Below are positions 1 through 10,879 of a stretch of DNA of 64,000 nt, one piece after another. The DNA is from Tethya wilhelma (Eukaryota; Porifera; Demospongiae; Tethyida; Tethyidae), in NCBI GenBank assembly GCA_964030475.1, contig CAXIPT010000002.1:2101191-2165190 (forward strand). Reading direction: 5' to 3'. The position numbers and the translations under genes were made by a program. A model generated the notes under the pieces. The model saw only the letters and a program-made list of their open reading frames with translations. It had not been told where the DNA came from and made no database searches. Numbering within the stretch: position 1 is the stretch's first letter; every line of letters begins with the position of its first letter.

Positions 1-644
1 AAGATGCCGAGATTCAAAGTTGGGCGAGTGATATTCACACCAATGGCTTTCCAACCTTCCGTGAGGCTCCTCTTGGTCATGGCTTCCCGAAAGAAATAGT
101 ATCGAAGGATGAGTTGGTGGAGTATTGCACTCTCATCATTTTCACCGGCTCAGCACATCACGCTTCAGTCAACAACGGCCAATTTCTAATTCTTGGATAT
201 GCTCCCAACGCCCCGTGTGCCATGTTGCGCCCACCTCCTTCTGAGAAGGGAAAGGCCACATACAAGACACTCATAGAGAGCCTACCAGACAAGTCATCGG
301 CCGTGATTCAAGCTGCTATTTCATTGGCTCTCTCTCAGTACAGTAGAGAAGAGGTAGTAATTTTTAATGTACATGCTCTCTGTAGTTTAGAATGTACTAA
401 TAATAATTATTTCCTTTTTATATCTTCTGCTGTTTTTTTTTTGTTTTTTTTACATTATTTCTAGATCTTTCTTGGAAACTTTCCAGCTCGACGATTCACT
501 GAGAAAGAAGCTGACGATGTGATCGCAGAGTTTCAGCAGCGTCTCTCTCTAATATCTTCTGATATTAAGAAAAGAAACCAAAGTTTGGAGCTTCCTTACA
601 TCTATATGTTACCTGAGCAAATTTCTAACAGCATTACTGTTTAA
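1..644 (+). CDS. Lipoxygenase, C-terminal part (two last exons; gene enters from the left edge)
   Basis: Lipoxygenases add dioxygen to polyunsaturated fatty acids at a non-haem iron. Two exons are seen: codons run from base 3 to 353, then a GT-AG intron (354-464), then 465-644 ending in TAA; both junctions are phase 0. The first exon holds the hallmark helix SAHHASVNNGQ, with the His and Asn iron ligands four residues apart, followed by YAPNAP and an MLRPPP motif, all standard for the family. The last exon ends SNSITV; the C-terminal carboxylate is an iron ligand and is usually Ile, here Val. The N-terminal PLAT domain and the first two His ligands lie outside the window, so specificity (5-, 8-, 12-LOX or a fusion protein) cannot be told. 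AATAAA at 767-772 is a plausible poly(A) signal. Confidence 0.9.
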
Positions 645-1030
645 CTCTTTAGCTATTGGTGCAACGTCATACATTGAATTTTTCTATAATGACTATTAAT
701 TAGCTTTGGATTATGAGACTCTATACGTAGAATCTGATACAATCTTATACTGTTAAAATTATTGAAAATAAATTCAATATTAATTTTGCCACGTTCAAAT
801 AAATCCAATGATAACTTTAAGTTTGCTATGTATACTGTAATAATAATCATTTTATAACGTATACACAACAATTTTTAAAACTACAGGTCAAAAAAAAAAT
901 GATGCGTATACATACGTACAAATAATTTACCTTAATTCTATCAATTTGCCTAATTGTAATAAAATATTACATCACTCGAGCAATACACCAGTCACACTCT
1001 GTTTCAATATTATTATTATGAGGACTAAGT
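645..1030. other. Convergent intergenic gap
   Basis: This stretch separates the lipoxygenase stop from the stop of the next gene on the opposite strand. It is AT-rich and holds two AATAAA hexamers near 767 and 799 that could end the lipoxygenase transcript. No coding signal was seen. Confidence 0.6.
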
Positions 1031-2745
1031 CTACTCTTTTGCGACCTTTGTGCCTTTGAAGACCAGGCTCCAGTCGTAAGTGGCAACATGTGTGATCGTT
1101 AGCACAGTAGAATTTATACAGAGGAACCATTCTGATAGTGTCTGTGGGAATTGTGAGAAGAAAAAGCAAATCCATGTCGCTCCAATAAGCCAAACAATGT
1201 AGGCAGTTGCTGCACATCGTATATAGACATGGGGTCCAAACTGAATTAGTAGCACTGCTATGATTTCTATGAATCCAAACACGATCATCAGCAGTGGTCC
1301 ATACTCACGTTCGTTCAAAGGGTAAGGGAAACATACTGTCATAGCAGTGTAGGCAACTTCCTGAAATAAATCAATGTCATATAAGTATACGATATTTAAT
1401 TTAAAAGTTTTTTTCTTTATAGTACTATAGTCAGGAAATCATGTAATATAATAAAACTGATTTTGAGGCCAGTATATTTTACTTTACATAATATTATGCA
1501 ACAATAAGATAATTATGGAAAACCTGCATATGGATTCTTAAGTTCGAATTTAAACACTCGATCTGTTTATAATTAGGATCAATAATTATTAAGTAATTCT
1601 GTCTTAAATGGATACAATACTTAGACACAATAATCATTACAAGCTATATGCACCTATCATTTGCTTATCTTAACCATCATTAATTATTCGTTATGCATGT
1701 ACACACATGCATGGGTAAGGATGCTTCTTGTGTAAGCATACATAACGTTAAGTACTTAGTACTAATTGTACATTATGTATACATCATGTACGTAGAAGCC
1801 AATCAGGTCTGCACTTGACATTATAGGTATTCCACATTACTTGGTGTATGGACGTACCTTACTGATCTTGAAATCTATAGCTAACAACTGTAACATTTAA
1901 ATTAACAATGTTGCTGGTCAACTGACTGTACAACAAAATAGCAGTGCACTAGTAGTCCCGCTAGCCAGACTCTCCGCAAAAAAATGCACAATAATAGCTA
2001 AGTGAACAGTGAGTAAGATTGGTTAGATAAGTGCCAGGAAGCTCTACTTGTGCAAAGACTGCTGTACAAATCCTATGGGGGCAGATTAGTCAGAGTCTGA
2101 CTAGCGAGACTAGTGCACTATAGAGTAATAATAGCAAACAATAAGTGTGTGGCACAAACTTGATCCTGAATAATACACAAATTGAATATGAATATAGGGT
2201 ATATCATACTGGTGAATAAAAGGAAACAGGGTAAAAATGCAATTTATATATACAACCTATTTTCGTAATACTACGGGTTCCATTTGCCACCATTAAGAAT
2301 AGTGCCATGGAGCATAATTTATATGCACGCACCTAGTTGAGTTGTTCATGCAGTTCTTGTTTTTTCCCAGGCAGTTGATCCAGGCTGCTTTCTTGACCCT
2401 CAGTCCAAGGTATTGGAATTTAATTGGAAACTGAGAATGGACTGCTCCACTTAAAATGCACAACTTTGACCCATATCAAATTCACAATGGAAATAGAAGT
2501 ATTTTCTTCATCCACAATTATAGCTGTTTAGCTTAAATATCCCGTCATCATTTTCCCTTATAAATACGCCCTCTCCCACTTTTTGTAACACTAAATTGTA
2601 TTAAATTATTATTATTACTAACCGCGTCAAACACATCAGTACGAGGAAGGAAGTATGCGAAGATTTTGGTGACTCCTGCGAATCCCAATAGGATTACCAG
2701 CAAGAGAGTTGCAATATTATGTATCTGCACCTTTGTCAACGCCAT
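1031..2745 (-). CDS. Small four-TM membrane protein, DoxX/TMEM35-like
   Basis: Two exons on the minus strand: 2745-2623 (41 codons from ATG) and 1360-1031. The intron has a GTTAGT donor and a TTATTTCAG acceptor and is phase 0, giving 150 aa. Four hydrophobic helices are evident, about residues 11-31, 56-77, 83-105 and 113-133. The first reads LLGFAGVTKI, close to the F-x-G-x-x-K-I/L pattern of DoxX-fold proteins such as TMEM35; the length and four-helix layout also fit. TMEM35A (NACHO) is an ER chaperone for nicotinic receptors, but this protein is too divergent by eye to assign that role. The family call is an inference from pattern and topology. The 1,261-bp intron shows nothing recognisable. 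The gene converges on the lipoxygenase. Confidence 0.6.
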
Positions 2746-2817
2746 TGTTTAGACTCGTTTACTAAGGACGGTCAGACTCAGTTGAAATGATTACGCCGCC
2801 GGTGCTATACGCCCTGC

Positions 2818-2843
2818 CCAGTATATCCGGCCGGATATACTGG
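2818..2843. promoter_or_regulatory. 26-bp perfect palindrome upstream of the DoxX-like gene
   Basis: CCAGTATATCCGG is followed directly by its reverse complement, with no spacer or mismatch. It lies 72 bp upstream of the ATG at 2745, where a promoter or 5'UTR is expected. It could be a site for a dimeric regulator or a cruciform; the function is unknown. Confidence 0.45.
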
Positions 2844-3785
2844 ATCATAATGACGATGACGCAATTTTGCCGCGCGCGGGATTGGTCATCAGTCTTGCTT
2901 GCATGCATCATGCTCTCTGTGTAGTCATGTCAGTCATGCAGTGACTCAAAGTCAGACTCAAGTTTCGAAGCTTTGTCAGAGTTAGGAATATCTTAAAGGA
3001 GACACTAGTGTACAGTGCTACGTGTCTGCTAAACTTCTCTTCAGCTGTCTGTGAAGAAGTGACATTTCACTCTGTCTCAGTAGCAGGTCCAAGACTGAGT
3101 TCAGCAAGTTTTCAACCCCGAAACTGGCTAATTCTTCTCAAGCCATGACAGTAACAGAGTGAGACAGCTGTATATAACATGAAGAAGATATTGCAGGTAC
3201 CTAGAATTTACTAGCAGCGTGTTTCTAACAGTTTCAAATTGCATATTGGCCCTAAATAAACAATATCACATTTTACACATTCATAAGCAAGTATTCAAAG
3301 TAGCTACACAATAGTATATTTCGGTAACACCTTCCTACTTAACTGTGAAAGTACACAATAATAATATTTCAAACAGACATTCGATCTAATGTACGTCCTT
3401 CAAATGTACAATGGTACCATTTGAACAATATATACAACCAAGAGTATATAATACTCTTGATACAACACATATCATGTATCATCCATCTCGTTCATTCGAA
3501 ACTTCCGAATTCAAAATCGTACAATATCATACACCCGTCCAACTCGTGTTCTCAACATTATGTTTTCATATTAATGCAACGACATGTCAACACATGAATT
3601 AAGTTGACTCTAGCTATTCTTCTTATCAATCTCTAGTCGATTATTATGTTTGAGGTATAAATGGGGTATGTTAGTAATGGTTCATTTGATGTGTGGTACA
3701 TGAATAGAGAGTATTATATAAATTTGAAATGTCGTACGTGGTATAGTATAAACCATATTAATGTGTGTAATAATATGGTAATATT
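2844..3785. other. Intergenic, no feature recognised
   Basis: AT-rich sequence with short ORFs only. No exon-like frame with splice signals, no RNA gene and no transposon similarity to the rest of the window was seen. Confidence 0.5.
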
Positions 3786-4718
3786 ATACGTACGGTAGTA
3801 CGTATAGTAGGAATGGGCCACCACCCCCATTGGCACAATACAAAATGTCTAGGCTTACAAATGTTTAGTAAAGGATAGCTAAGGCTTTAAACCTTGCCAA
3901 GAAGCTTTCTCAGAGACTTTTCCCAATGTATGCACTTAGAAAACCAAATGAAACTCCCCAGAAACACTCTAAGAAAGCGCTTAGCGCGAAGCCACACAAA
4001 TGCATTTTTGTTCATTCTTACTTCCTCCCTAACTGACTTACTTGAACACGATTTCCAAAGAAACAAAGAGCGTTGAGCCAACTTTGACTGTACATAGTAA
4101 CTTGAATTCATCCAAACTACGAACCTTTACACTTATTTTCTGTCTAAATATCAAGAAACAAGAGCTAGGCAGCTTTTAAAACTTTGATATAAATTACTGT
4201 ACTGAAATGTAGCCATCTTCGTGTTGGTAAAGGTCGTCACATTTAAATAGCCAACTTGACCACGTGGTTTGCATAATTATGTCTAATGCGCATGCGCATC
4301 CAATATAAAGCAGGCACTTCTACTTTTTGTAGACTGATCAGTCTCTTGCAAAATTCACCTTAGTGTTGAAAAAAGTGTATGAACAAGTAGTAAAAATTTT
4401 ATAAAAATAACAGTGTAGGAATGGGCAGTGCTGTAAAAAGCAAGGAAACAAGCCAAGACTCTGAATTTCGGCACATGACTACTTCATTTTTTGTGTCAAA
4501 GCCTTACAATCTCAAATGTAGGTTGCCTGCATGCATGACTGCATATACTTCATTTAATTTACAATAGGTAGACAAAGGCCCCTGTATACTATGATATGAT
4601 GAAGACTAAAAATGAAGTAGTCATGTGCCGAAATTCAGAGTCTTGGCTTGTTTCCTTGCTTTTTACAGCACTGCCCATTCCTACACTGTTATTTTTATAA
4701 AATTTTTACTACTTGTTA
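3786..4718 (+). mobile_element. Non-autonomous hairpin transposon, family 1, copy A
   Basis: The left end is a hairpin with 8-bp stem ATACGTAC and loop GGTA (3786-3805), followed by AGTAGGAATGGGC. The right end is a long inverted repeat: arms 4382-4491 and 4608-4717, near-perfect over about 110 bp. Each arm contains GTAGGAATGGGC or its complement, so that motif also acts as a terminal inverted repeat. The body has no ORF of note but holds TGCGCATGCGCA (4287-4298), CCACGTGG nearby (about 4259) and GCCATCTT (about 4212). Other copies lie at 14.1-15.1, 19.0-20.0 and 48.7-49.8 kb. No transposase is encoded. Confidence 0.75.
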
Positions 4719-5364
4719 TATAAATGGGTTGTTTGTTTTTGCCCACCACTATTCACAGTCATCAAGATCGAATGCATAATGTATTATAATATTATGCATT
4801 CATCTGTTTCAAATTTGCTACTATGTTGCTGTATATCCGGAGTCAGTATGCCAGTGTGCATCTACTGTGGTTTTCGAGTTAAATTGGTTTAATTCATAAT
4901 CTTTACTGTATATGGGTCACCTGCTGTTGGGTCTAACATCCCGCGTGACAGACTAGACTACATCACGTGTTACGTCACAACGATCCACTTTGTATGCGCT
5001 AATTCTGATATATATATTGTGTCATACAGGGAGACATGCGATATTTTGTATTTAAGCGCAGACATTTTACACAGGATGACTGCCGTGGAATTAAACGTAG
5101 CTGGTGGTGTCATGGATTGGTCCTTCTGTCCATGCAGTTGGCTTGATTTTTAAAGGTTGATGTGGTCATGTTGCCTCATGTTTGATGGCGACATGTCTAC
5201 GTCTTGATCCATGTAGTCTTATAGGTGGAATTGGACTTTTATTGCTATTATATTACACGACTGGAATGGCTGGCTCCAGGCTGGTCAACTACTTGATGCA
5301 TATGGTTGAACTAGTACTACTACTCATGACTCTTAGACTACATATCATGATGTGCTCGGGGTAC
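4719..5364. other. Intergenic; includes one copy of a ~180-bp dispersed repeat (about 5060-5240)
   Basis: The stretch beginning GACTGCC(G/A)TGGAATTAA near 5079 recurs, with substitutions and small indels, at about 7404-7580 in the same orientation. No coding frame is conserved between the copies. The rest shows nothing recognisable. Confidence 0.5.
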
Positions 5365-5491
5365 CACTAGTGTTACTGGTGACTCTACACATCATGTTAG
5401 GCTGAGGGTATATCACTAGAAGTGTTACTGGTGACTCTACACATCATGTTAGGCTGAGGGTATCACTAGTGTTACTGGTGACTCTACATCG
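5365..5491. repeat. Tandem repeat, unit ~49 bp, about 2.6 copies
   Basis: The unit CACTAGTGTTACTGGTGACT plus about 29 further bases repeats at 5365, about 5414 and about 5463. The copies are almost identical apart from a few bases inserted at the junctions. Confidence 0.8.
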
Positions 5492-5679
5492 TGGCTGGGG
5501 CATACGGTCACAATATTGTCGTTTGGTGGATTGGCCTCGTCTGTTGGTTTAGTTGCTTTTGATATAGTTTCCACGTGAATCGATATATTGGTCTCATCAA
5601 GCCATTTATTTGTTGTTTGTTTTTTGTTTTTTTGTTTGTTCGCATGTATGTTTGCTTTTTTCCTTTTCTTTTTTTGTGT

Positions 5680-5715
5680 GTGTATCTGTGTGTGTGTGTG
5701 TGTGTGTATGTGTAT

Positions 5716-5756
<41 letters not shown>

Positions 5757-6235
5757 GAGCCTTGTTGAGTGTATATATGCGAGCGTGTGAGTAAAGCTAG
5801 AGCCTTGTTGAGTATTATAATTATGGGTGTAAGAGAGTAAAGAGACTGCATATACATGCATGTGTGTGAGAGCCTGGAGGAGCATATTGAGAAAGTGGAG
5901 ATCGAGTCTTTTTTGAGTGTATGTGGGTGAGAGAGTAAAAAAGCATGGTTCAGCATATGCATGTGTGTGATACTGAGCGAGGAGCATATAATAATGTGTG
6001 TACAAGCTTGAAGAGCCTGTGCGTGTGTGAAGAGCCTGGTTGATCATATATGTGTGAGTGAAGAGCCTGGTTGATCATATATTATGTGTGTGAGTGTGTG
6101 GAGAGCCTGGTTGAGGGTACGTGTGTGTGAGTGAAGAGCCTAGTTGAGTGTATGTGCATTTGAGTGAAGAGCCTGGTTGAGCATACGTGTGTGTGATTGA
6201 AGAGACTGGTTGAGCATATGTATGTGTGTTAGAGC
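5680..6235. repeat. (TG)n microsatellite grading into a degenerate minisatellite
   Basis: Pure TG runs at about 5681-5755 pass into roughly 30-45 bp units of the form GTGTGTGAGTGAAGAGCCTGGTTGAGCATAT, repeated imperfectly more than ten times to about 6231. The long ORFs across it on both strands are low-complexity artefacts. Confidence 0.8.
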
Positions 6236-7400
6236 TTAATTAAGGACCACAGATCTTGGATTGCACGTGACTGTCGATACTCCATGGACCTTTTCATAGA
6301 GTACAGGTGAGTATACTAGTCAATGCACAGAATATTGCAATAACACACTTAAAATTAATGTTAATTTACTAGCTGTTCAAGAATATTATTTTTATTAAAA
6401 TTAATAATTATAATCTTGGCTCTCAAGTAATTTCTTAAGAATTATTATAGTTATGTACACATTCATACATTATACACACTCCAGCAGACATGATTTACCA
6501 GACCGTTCTACTAGAATCCACCTATATCATCCAACTGCCATATGTCAATAATTTAATTTCAACCAATTATGTAGCTTCACAGACTCAACTTCAAAGGACG
6601 ACACAAAAGGGAAAGTTGATTGTAAAGAGAGTGCAGGGTAGGTGGTTGCATGATCATGTGGGGGTGGATAATTTAAAATGTATGTATGTATTGCGCCGGT
6701 GCATTAGTACAACATGCAACTTAATTCCCTAATGTTACAGTAGTAATGCATGTGTGCATGTTACAGTACCTAAGTGGATCGCAAGCAGCACGTACGGTAG
6801 GAGTTCGCAAGCAGCAGCACGTGGTATAATTTAAATATAAGCACACACACTCTATAGTAGTCGCAAGCAGCAACACGTGGTAGATATTCACTCACACTCC
6901 AATAGTCTTCATCGTCAATGACAACAAAAAGGTACTAGGTAATGTACTAATTAAGTTGCGTGTATAACTAATGCACATACGGAACAAGTATATATTATAC
7001 ATAAGTTGCGCCGTTGTAGTACAATCATGACATATATTGTGGTGCTGAGTGGCTGGCACAAAAAAGGAGCTACAGCTGGCTTGATTGATCAAAAGTTTTT
7101 CTTTTTTCTCTCATAATTTTTCAGTGTTTTTTGTTTTTTTTCCCCTTATCGACCTGTACACTCACTCCAAAAAGTACTCTGACTTGCTGGTGGATTTTAT
7201 AGCCTTTTTCTAGTTTTTTCCCTCATCATTGAGTAAGCTGTAGACAGCTACCTAGCTCCGAGTCGTGGATTAGGGCTCTGCGGGGCGATACCACGTTAAA
7301 AAAAGTGAGTGCATGTGGCGTACCTCTTGGGTCACTTGGAAAGTGCCACCTTTTGAAAGAAGTATGCTGTTATTGCCAAAAAATGAATTAGGTTACCGTA
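6236..7400. other. Intergenic with a short local repeat
   Basis: TCGCAAGCAGCA(A)CACGTGGTA occurs three times between about 6777 and 6886. No convincing gene was found; a possible isolated exon at 6241-6303 is recorded under rejected items. Confidence 0.45.
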
Positions 7401-7403
7401 TTA

Positions 7404-7580
7404 TGACTGCCATGGAATTAACGTAGCTAGTGGCGTCATGCATGGGTTAGTCTTAATCGGTGCAGTTGGCTTGATTTTAAAGATTGATGTGGTCATGTTG
7501 CCTCATATTTAATTGCGTCATGACTACATCTTGACCCATGTATATCCATTGTATGTGATCTTGTAGGTGGAATTGGACTT
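7404..7580. repeat. Second copy of the dispersed repeat at 5079-5240
   Basis: Same order of blocks as the upstream copy, including GCAGTTGGCTTGATTTT and GATGTGGTCATGTTGCCTCA. It may be an old segmental duplication or an unclassified interspersed repeat. Confidence 0.6.
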
Positions 7581-7594
7581 TAGCAGCTAGGTTA

Positions 7595-7730
7595 AACTGG
7601 CAAAAATTATATTTGGCAAATGGGTGAATTATGCTGAAAACTGCCAAATGCAAATCACGAAATTTAGAATCGCCAATTATTCTCATGTGCAAATTCCCCA
7701 AATTTTAAGCCCGCCAAATTTACCGGTACG
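7595..7730. mobile_element. Short palindromic MITE (TTTGGCAAA/GCCAAATT type)
   Basis: About 135 bp made of short inverted motifs (TGGCAAA, GCCAAAT, AAATTTAG, CCCCAAATTTTAAGC). It resembles a second copy at 18636-18765, whose ends are GGGTAAA and TTTACCC. It is non-coding and looks like a small foldback element. Confidence 0.5.
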
Positions 7731-8479
7731 TGTCATTGTATATTTGCCATTTTTGAAATTTTTTAAAGTTGCATTTCGAGTTCATGTTGTAGTCAAGTAT
7801 TGAGTTGCTTCATAATAACTATTAATGACTATTTTCACTGGGTATCATCAAGATCTCGTTAAGAAAAATAATAAATGTTTTTAATGATTGTCAGCTGGAA
7901 AGATTGACTGCTTCGAATTCGATCCTAAAACATTTTGCCAGATTTTACATGATTGCCGGATGTAGCTTATTGGTTGTTTGTGTGTGTGTGTCTGTAATTA
8001 GTGTGTGTCTGTAATTATTATAGTGTGCATATACTATACATGTTCTTAGCTTCGTTTACATACGCAATAACTGTGACATAATAATACTAATTGCCATTAA
8101 TTTTGTGTGATTTCTAACTAACCCCGGTACATCTTTAATTCAGCGTGTAATACTCACAGAGATTCGAGTGCCTGGGAATCAGGTTCCTATGTCATGGAAT
8201 GAGGCCTACAGTGTGGCCAATTCATTATATTTGTGATCTTACTAATCCTTGCTTGATTTAATTCCTGAGATGTTATTCATAGTGGGTCAAAGTTTAACTT
8301 GTGCAAATGCAACATCTATTTTTTCCTTTGTTGCCTCCACTGTGGAAGCATGCCCAGCACATGGGAAGAGACACTATGGTCTCGTGCGTGAAAGGTCAAG
8401 TTAGCTAGCCTGTTTATAAACAGAAAAGGAAGGGGATGGAAGTTGATGTAGTATCTTCAAAACGAAGTCGAGCTGAGAG
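7731..8479. other. Intergenic upstream of the first pseudokinase gene
   Basis: AT-rich with a short TG run near 7980. It presumably holds the promoter or 5' exon of the next gene, but no specific element could be fixed. Confidence 0.4.
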
Positions 8480-10466
8480 ATGTCAGCACTGATATCGGCG
8501 CGCCAGAGTGGCGGTTTGACCGCTAGTTTGGTGGGACAGCTCAAGCAGCTAGCACTGGGCCTAGCTGGCTTTGTGGTTCGTAAATCTGTGGGCGTTGTGA
8601 CTGCTCCCATTGCTCTGATGTATGCTCTAGTGATCAGCTCAATTGATTATGTGTTCTCTGCAATTCTACCAGAGTCCGTGTTTAAGTCATGCTCGCTTCT
8701 ACTTCAAAGATTGTTAAGGTATACTTCAAACAAACACAAAGTTTATATCAGTGCTAGCCGCCAGCAGCCACGTGTTGTGGTGTTTGTTGTGTAAACAAAA
8801 TCTGTAGTGCTATCTTGATGTATTGGCAGATCCAGTATGGTTGAACTGAGGCATGCATTTATGGTCTCGCTGATGTGTTGTGGTTTGCTGCCCAGTATAA
8901 ACAAAGTTGTACCTAGTGCCATATCAGTTGAACTGAGACATTTATTTACTCTCTTACTGAACATGATGTTCTGTGTCAGACAGACTGTATGTATTCTCTA
9001 TTTCTCAGGCTGGCACACACCATTGTTGACTTGACACATAGACATGGACAATCCAAAGGAAGTAACCTACAGTTGGAAACTGAGATAAGGAACAGATCAA
9101 ACGAAGAAGAGACAGAGAGACGTAAGTTTATATTTCAGTGACCAGTAGCCAAGCTGTTGATCCAAATTTCTAAGGTCTCTATTTGAATTCTTTACTTGTT
9201 ATCCACAATAGACAATGCTGTCTTGGCTGCGGACTATGTCTTGAAGACGACAGGCCGATTCAAACTAAAGAATCCTTCGAGTACGATGGATTTAGGTAGG
9301 CATGCAGCCACTGCCAAGTCATTTGCACATGCTTCTTTGAGTGTCTGACTCAATTGTTTTACTTTTTAATTTCTATACATAGGAAGCAGAATACAAAAGT
9401 ACTGGATGGCGGTGGAACCAGGTGACCAGTCACCCTCATTGGTGCTAACTATTGTGAGTGTTCCTTTTTGTGTGTGTTTAACATTAATTTTTGTTATTTT
9501 GCTAAATGTATTTGGCACTTCACCTAACTACATGAGCATTGTGATGTCAACAAAAGCATTAATGATCGTGTATACAATATATCCATATAATAATAATTAG
9601 AGCTATAGTTTAAAAAAAATGTGTTCTTGTAGGCTCCCATATCCAGACACTGTCCTCTACTTGAGACCGATGGCAAGACAGGAGAGAGGACACTCAAGAA
9701 GGGAACTGTCAATACCCTCAATGAACTGATTGGACTCTTACAGGTATGTTGACAACATTAATTTTGTGTTTAGCAGTGAGTAAGTGTCAGTTAATCGAAT
9801 GCCCCTCGTAGATTGAAAGCCATGTATGCTATACCATATATATAGCTAGATTCTTGCTTATAATGTAATGTTTTGTGGGGTTATGAAGGTTTTATCTGTC
9901 AAAATTTAATTCTCTGTAACATGTATGGGTGCTGCACAACTCATCTGTGAAAGTTAAATGCAAAATGTAAAATGTTTGACGAGAGACATCCACAAAAGTT
10001 AGACACCGCAAAACTTTGAAATTCCTACTATACGGTAGTTTCCATTCACTTTTGACATATTGATTATTTCAACAGGTCCATCCGTACATCCACCCTCTTG
10101 TCAACATGAACACAGGCCAGCCAGTCTGGGTGTACTACCTCACTGAGAGGAAGCAACTCATCATGGTACAGGTGAGTAGCATGGTGAACCATATGCTCTA
10201 CCCGTGCACTTTGCTGCTGGCCCACATGAGCATCATGTGGTACTTGTTTCATGTGGGGTGATGTACATTAAGTTTGGGTTTGAAACCCATCATAACATTG
10301 TGTTTTTGTTGATTCTACTAGGACAATGCAACTTCACTCAAGGACATGATTTACAAAGTATGTTTTCTCTACTAATAGGTCACATGCGACACATGTGCAT
10401 GTACTTGAATAAAATTGTGCAAAATTATTCTTTAATGATCTATAGTCAAACATTTTTCACACTCTA

Positions 10467-10556
<90 letters not shown>

Positions 10557-10799
10557 NNNNNNNNNNNNNNNNNNNNNNNNNNNNNNNNNNNNNNNNNNNN
10601 NNNNNNNNNNNNNNNNNNNNNNNNNNNNNNNNNNNNNNNNNNNNNNNNNNNNNNNNNNNNNNNNNNNNNNNNNNNNNNNNNNNNNNNNNNNNNNNNNNNN
10701 NNNNNNNNNNNNNNNNNNNNNNNNNNNNNNNNNNNNNNNNNNNNNNNNNNNNNNNNNNNNNNNNNNNNNNNNNNNNNNNNNNNNNNNNNNNNNNNNNNN

Positions 10800-10879
<80 letters not shown>

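Noticed and set aside
5575..6047. His/Thr- or Val-Cys-rich ORFs on both strands
   Set aside because: Translations of a TG microsatellite and minisatellite.
6241..6303. Possible exon (DHRSWIARDCRY-like frame) with a good GTGAGT donor
   Set aside because: Acceptor is poor, no partner exon was found, and it directly abuts the minisatellite.
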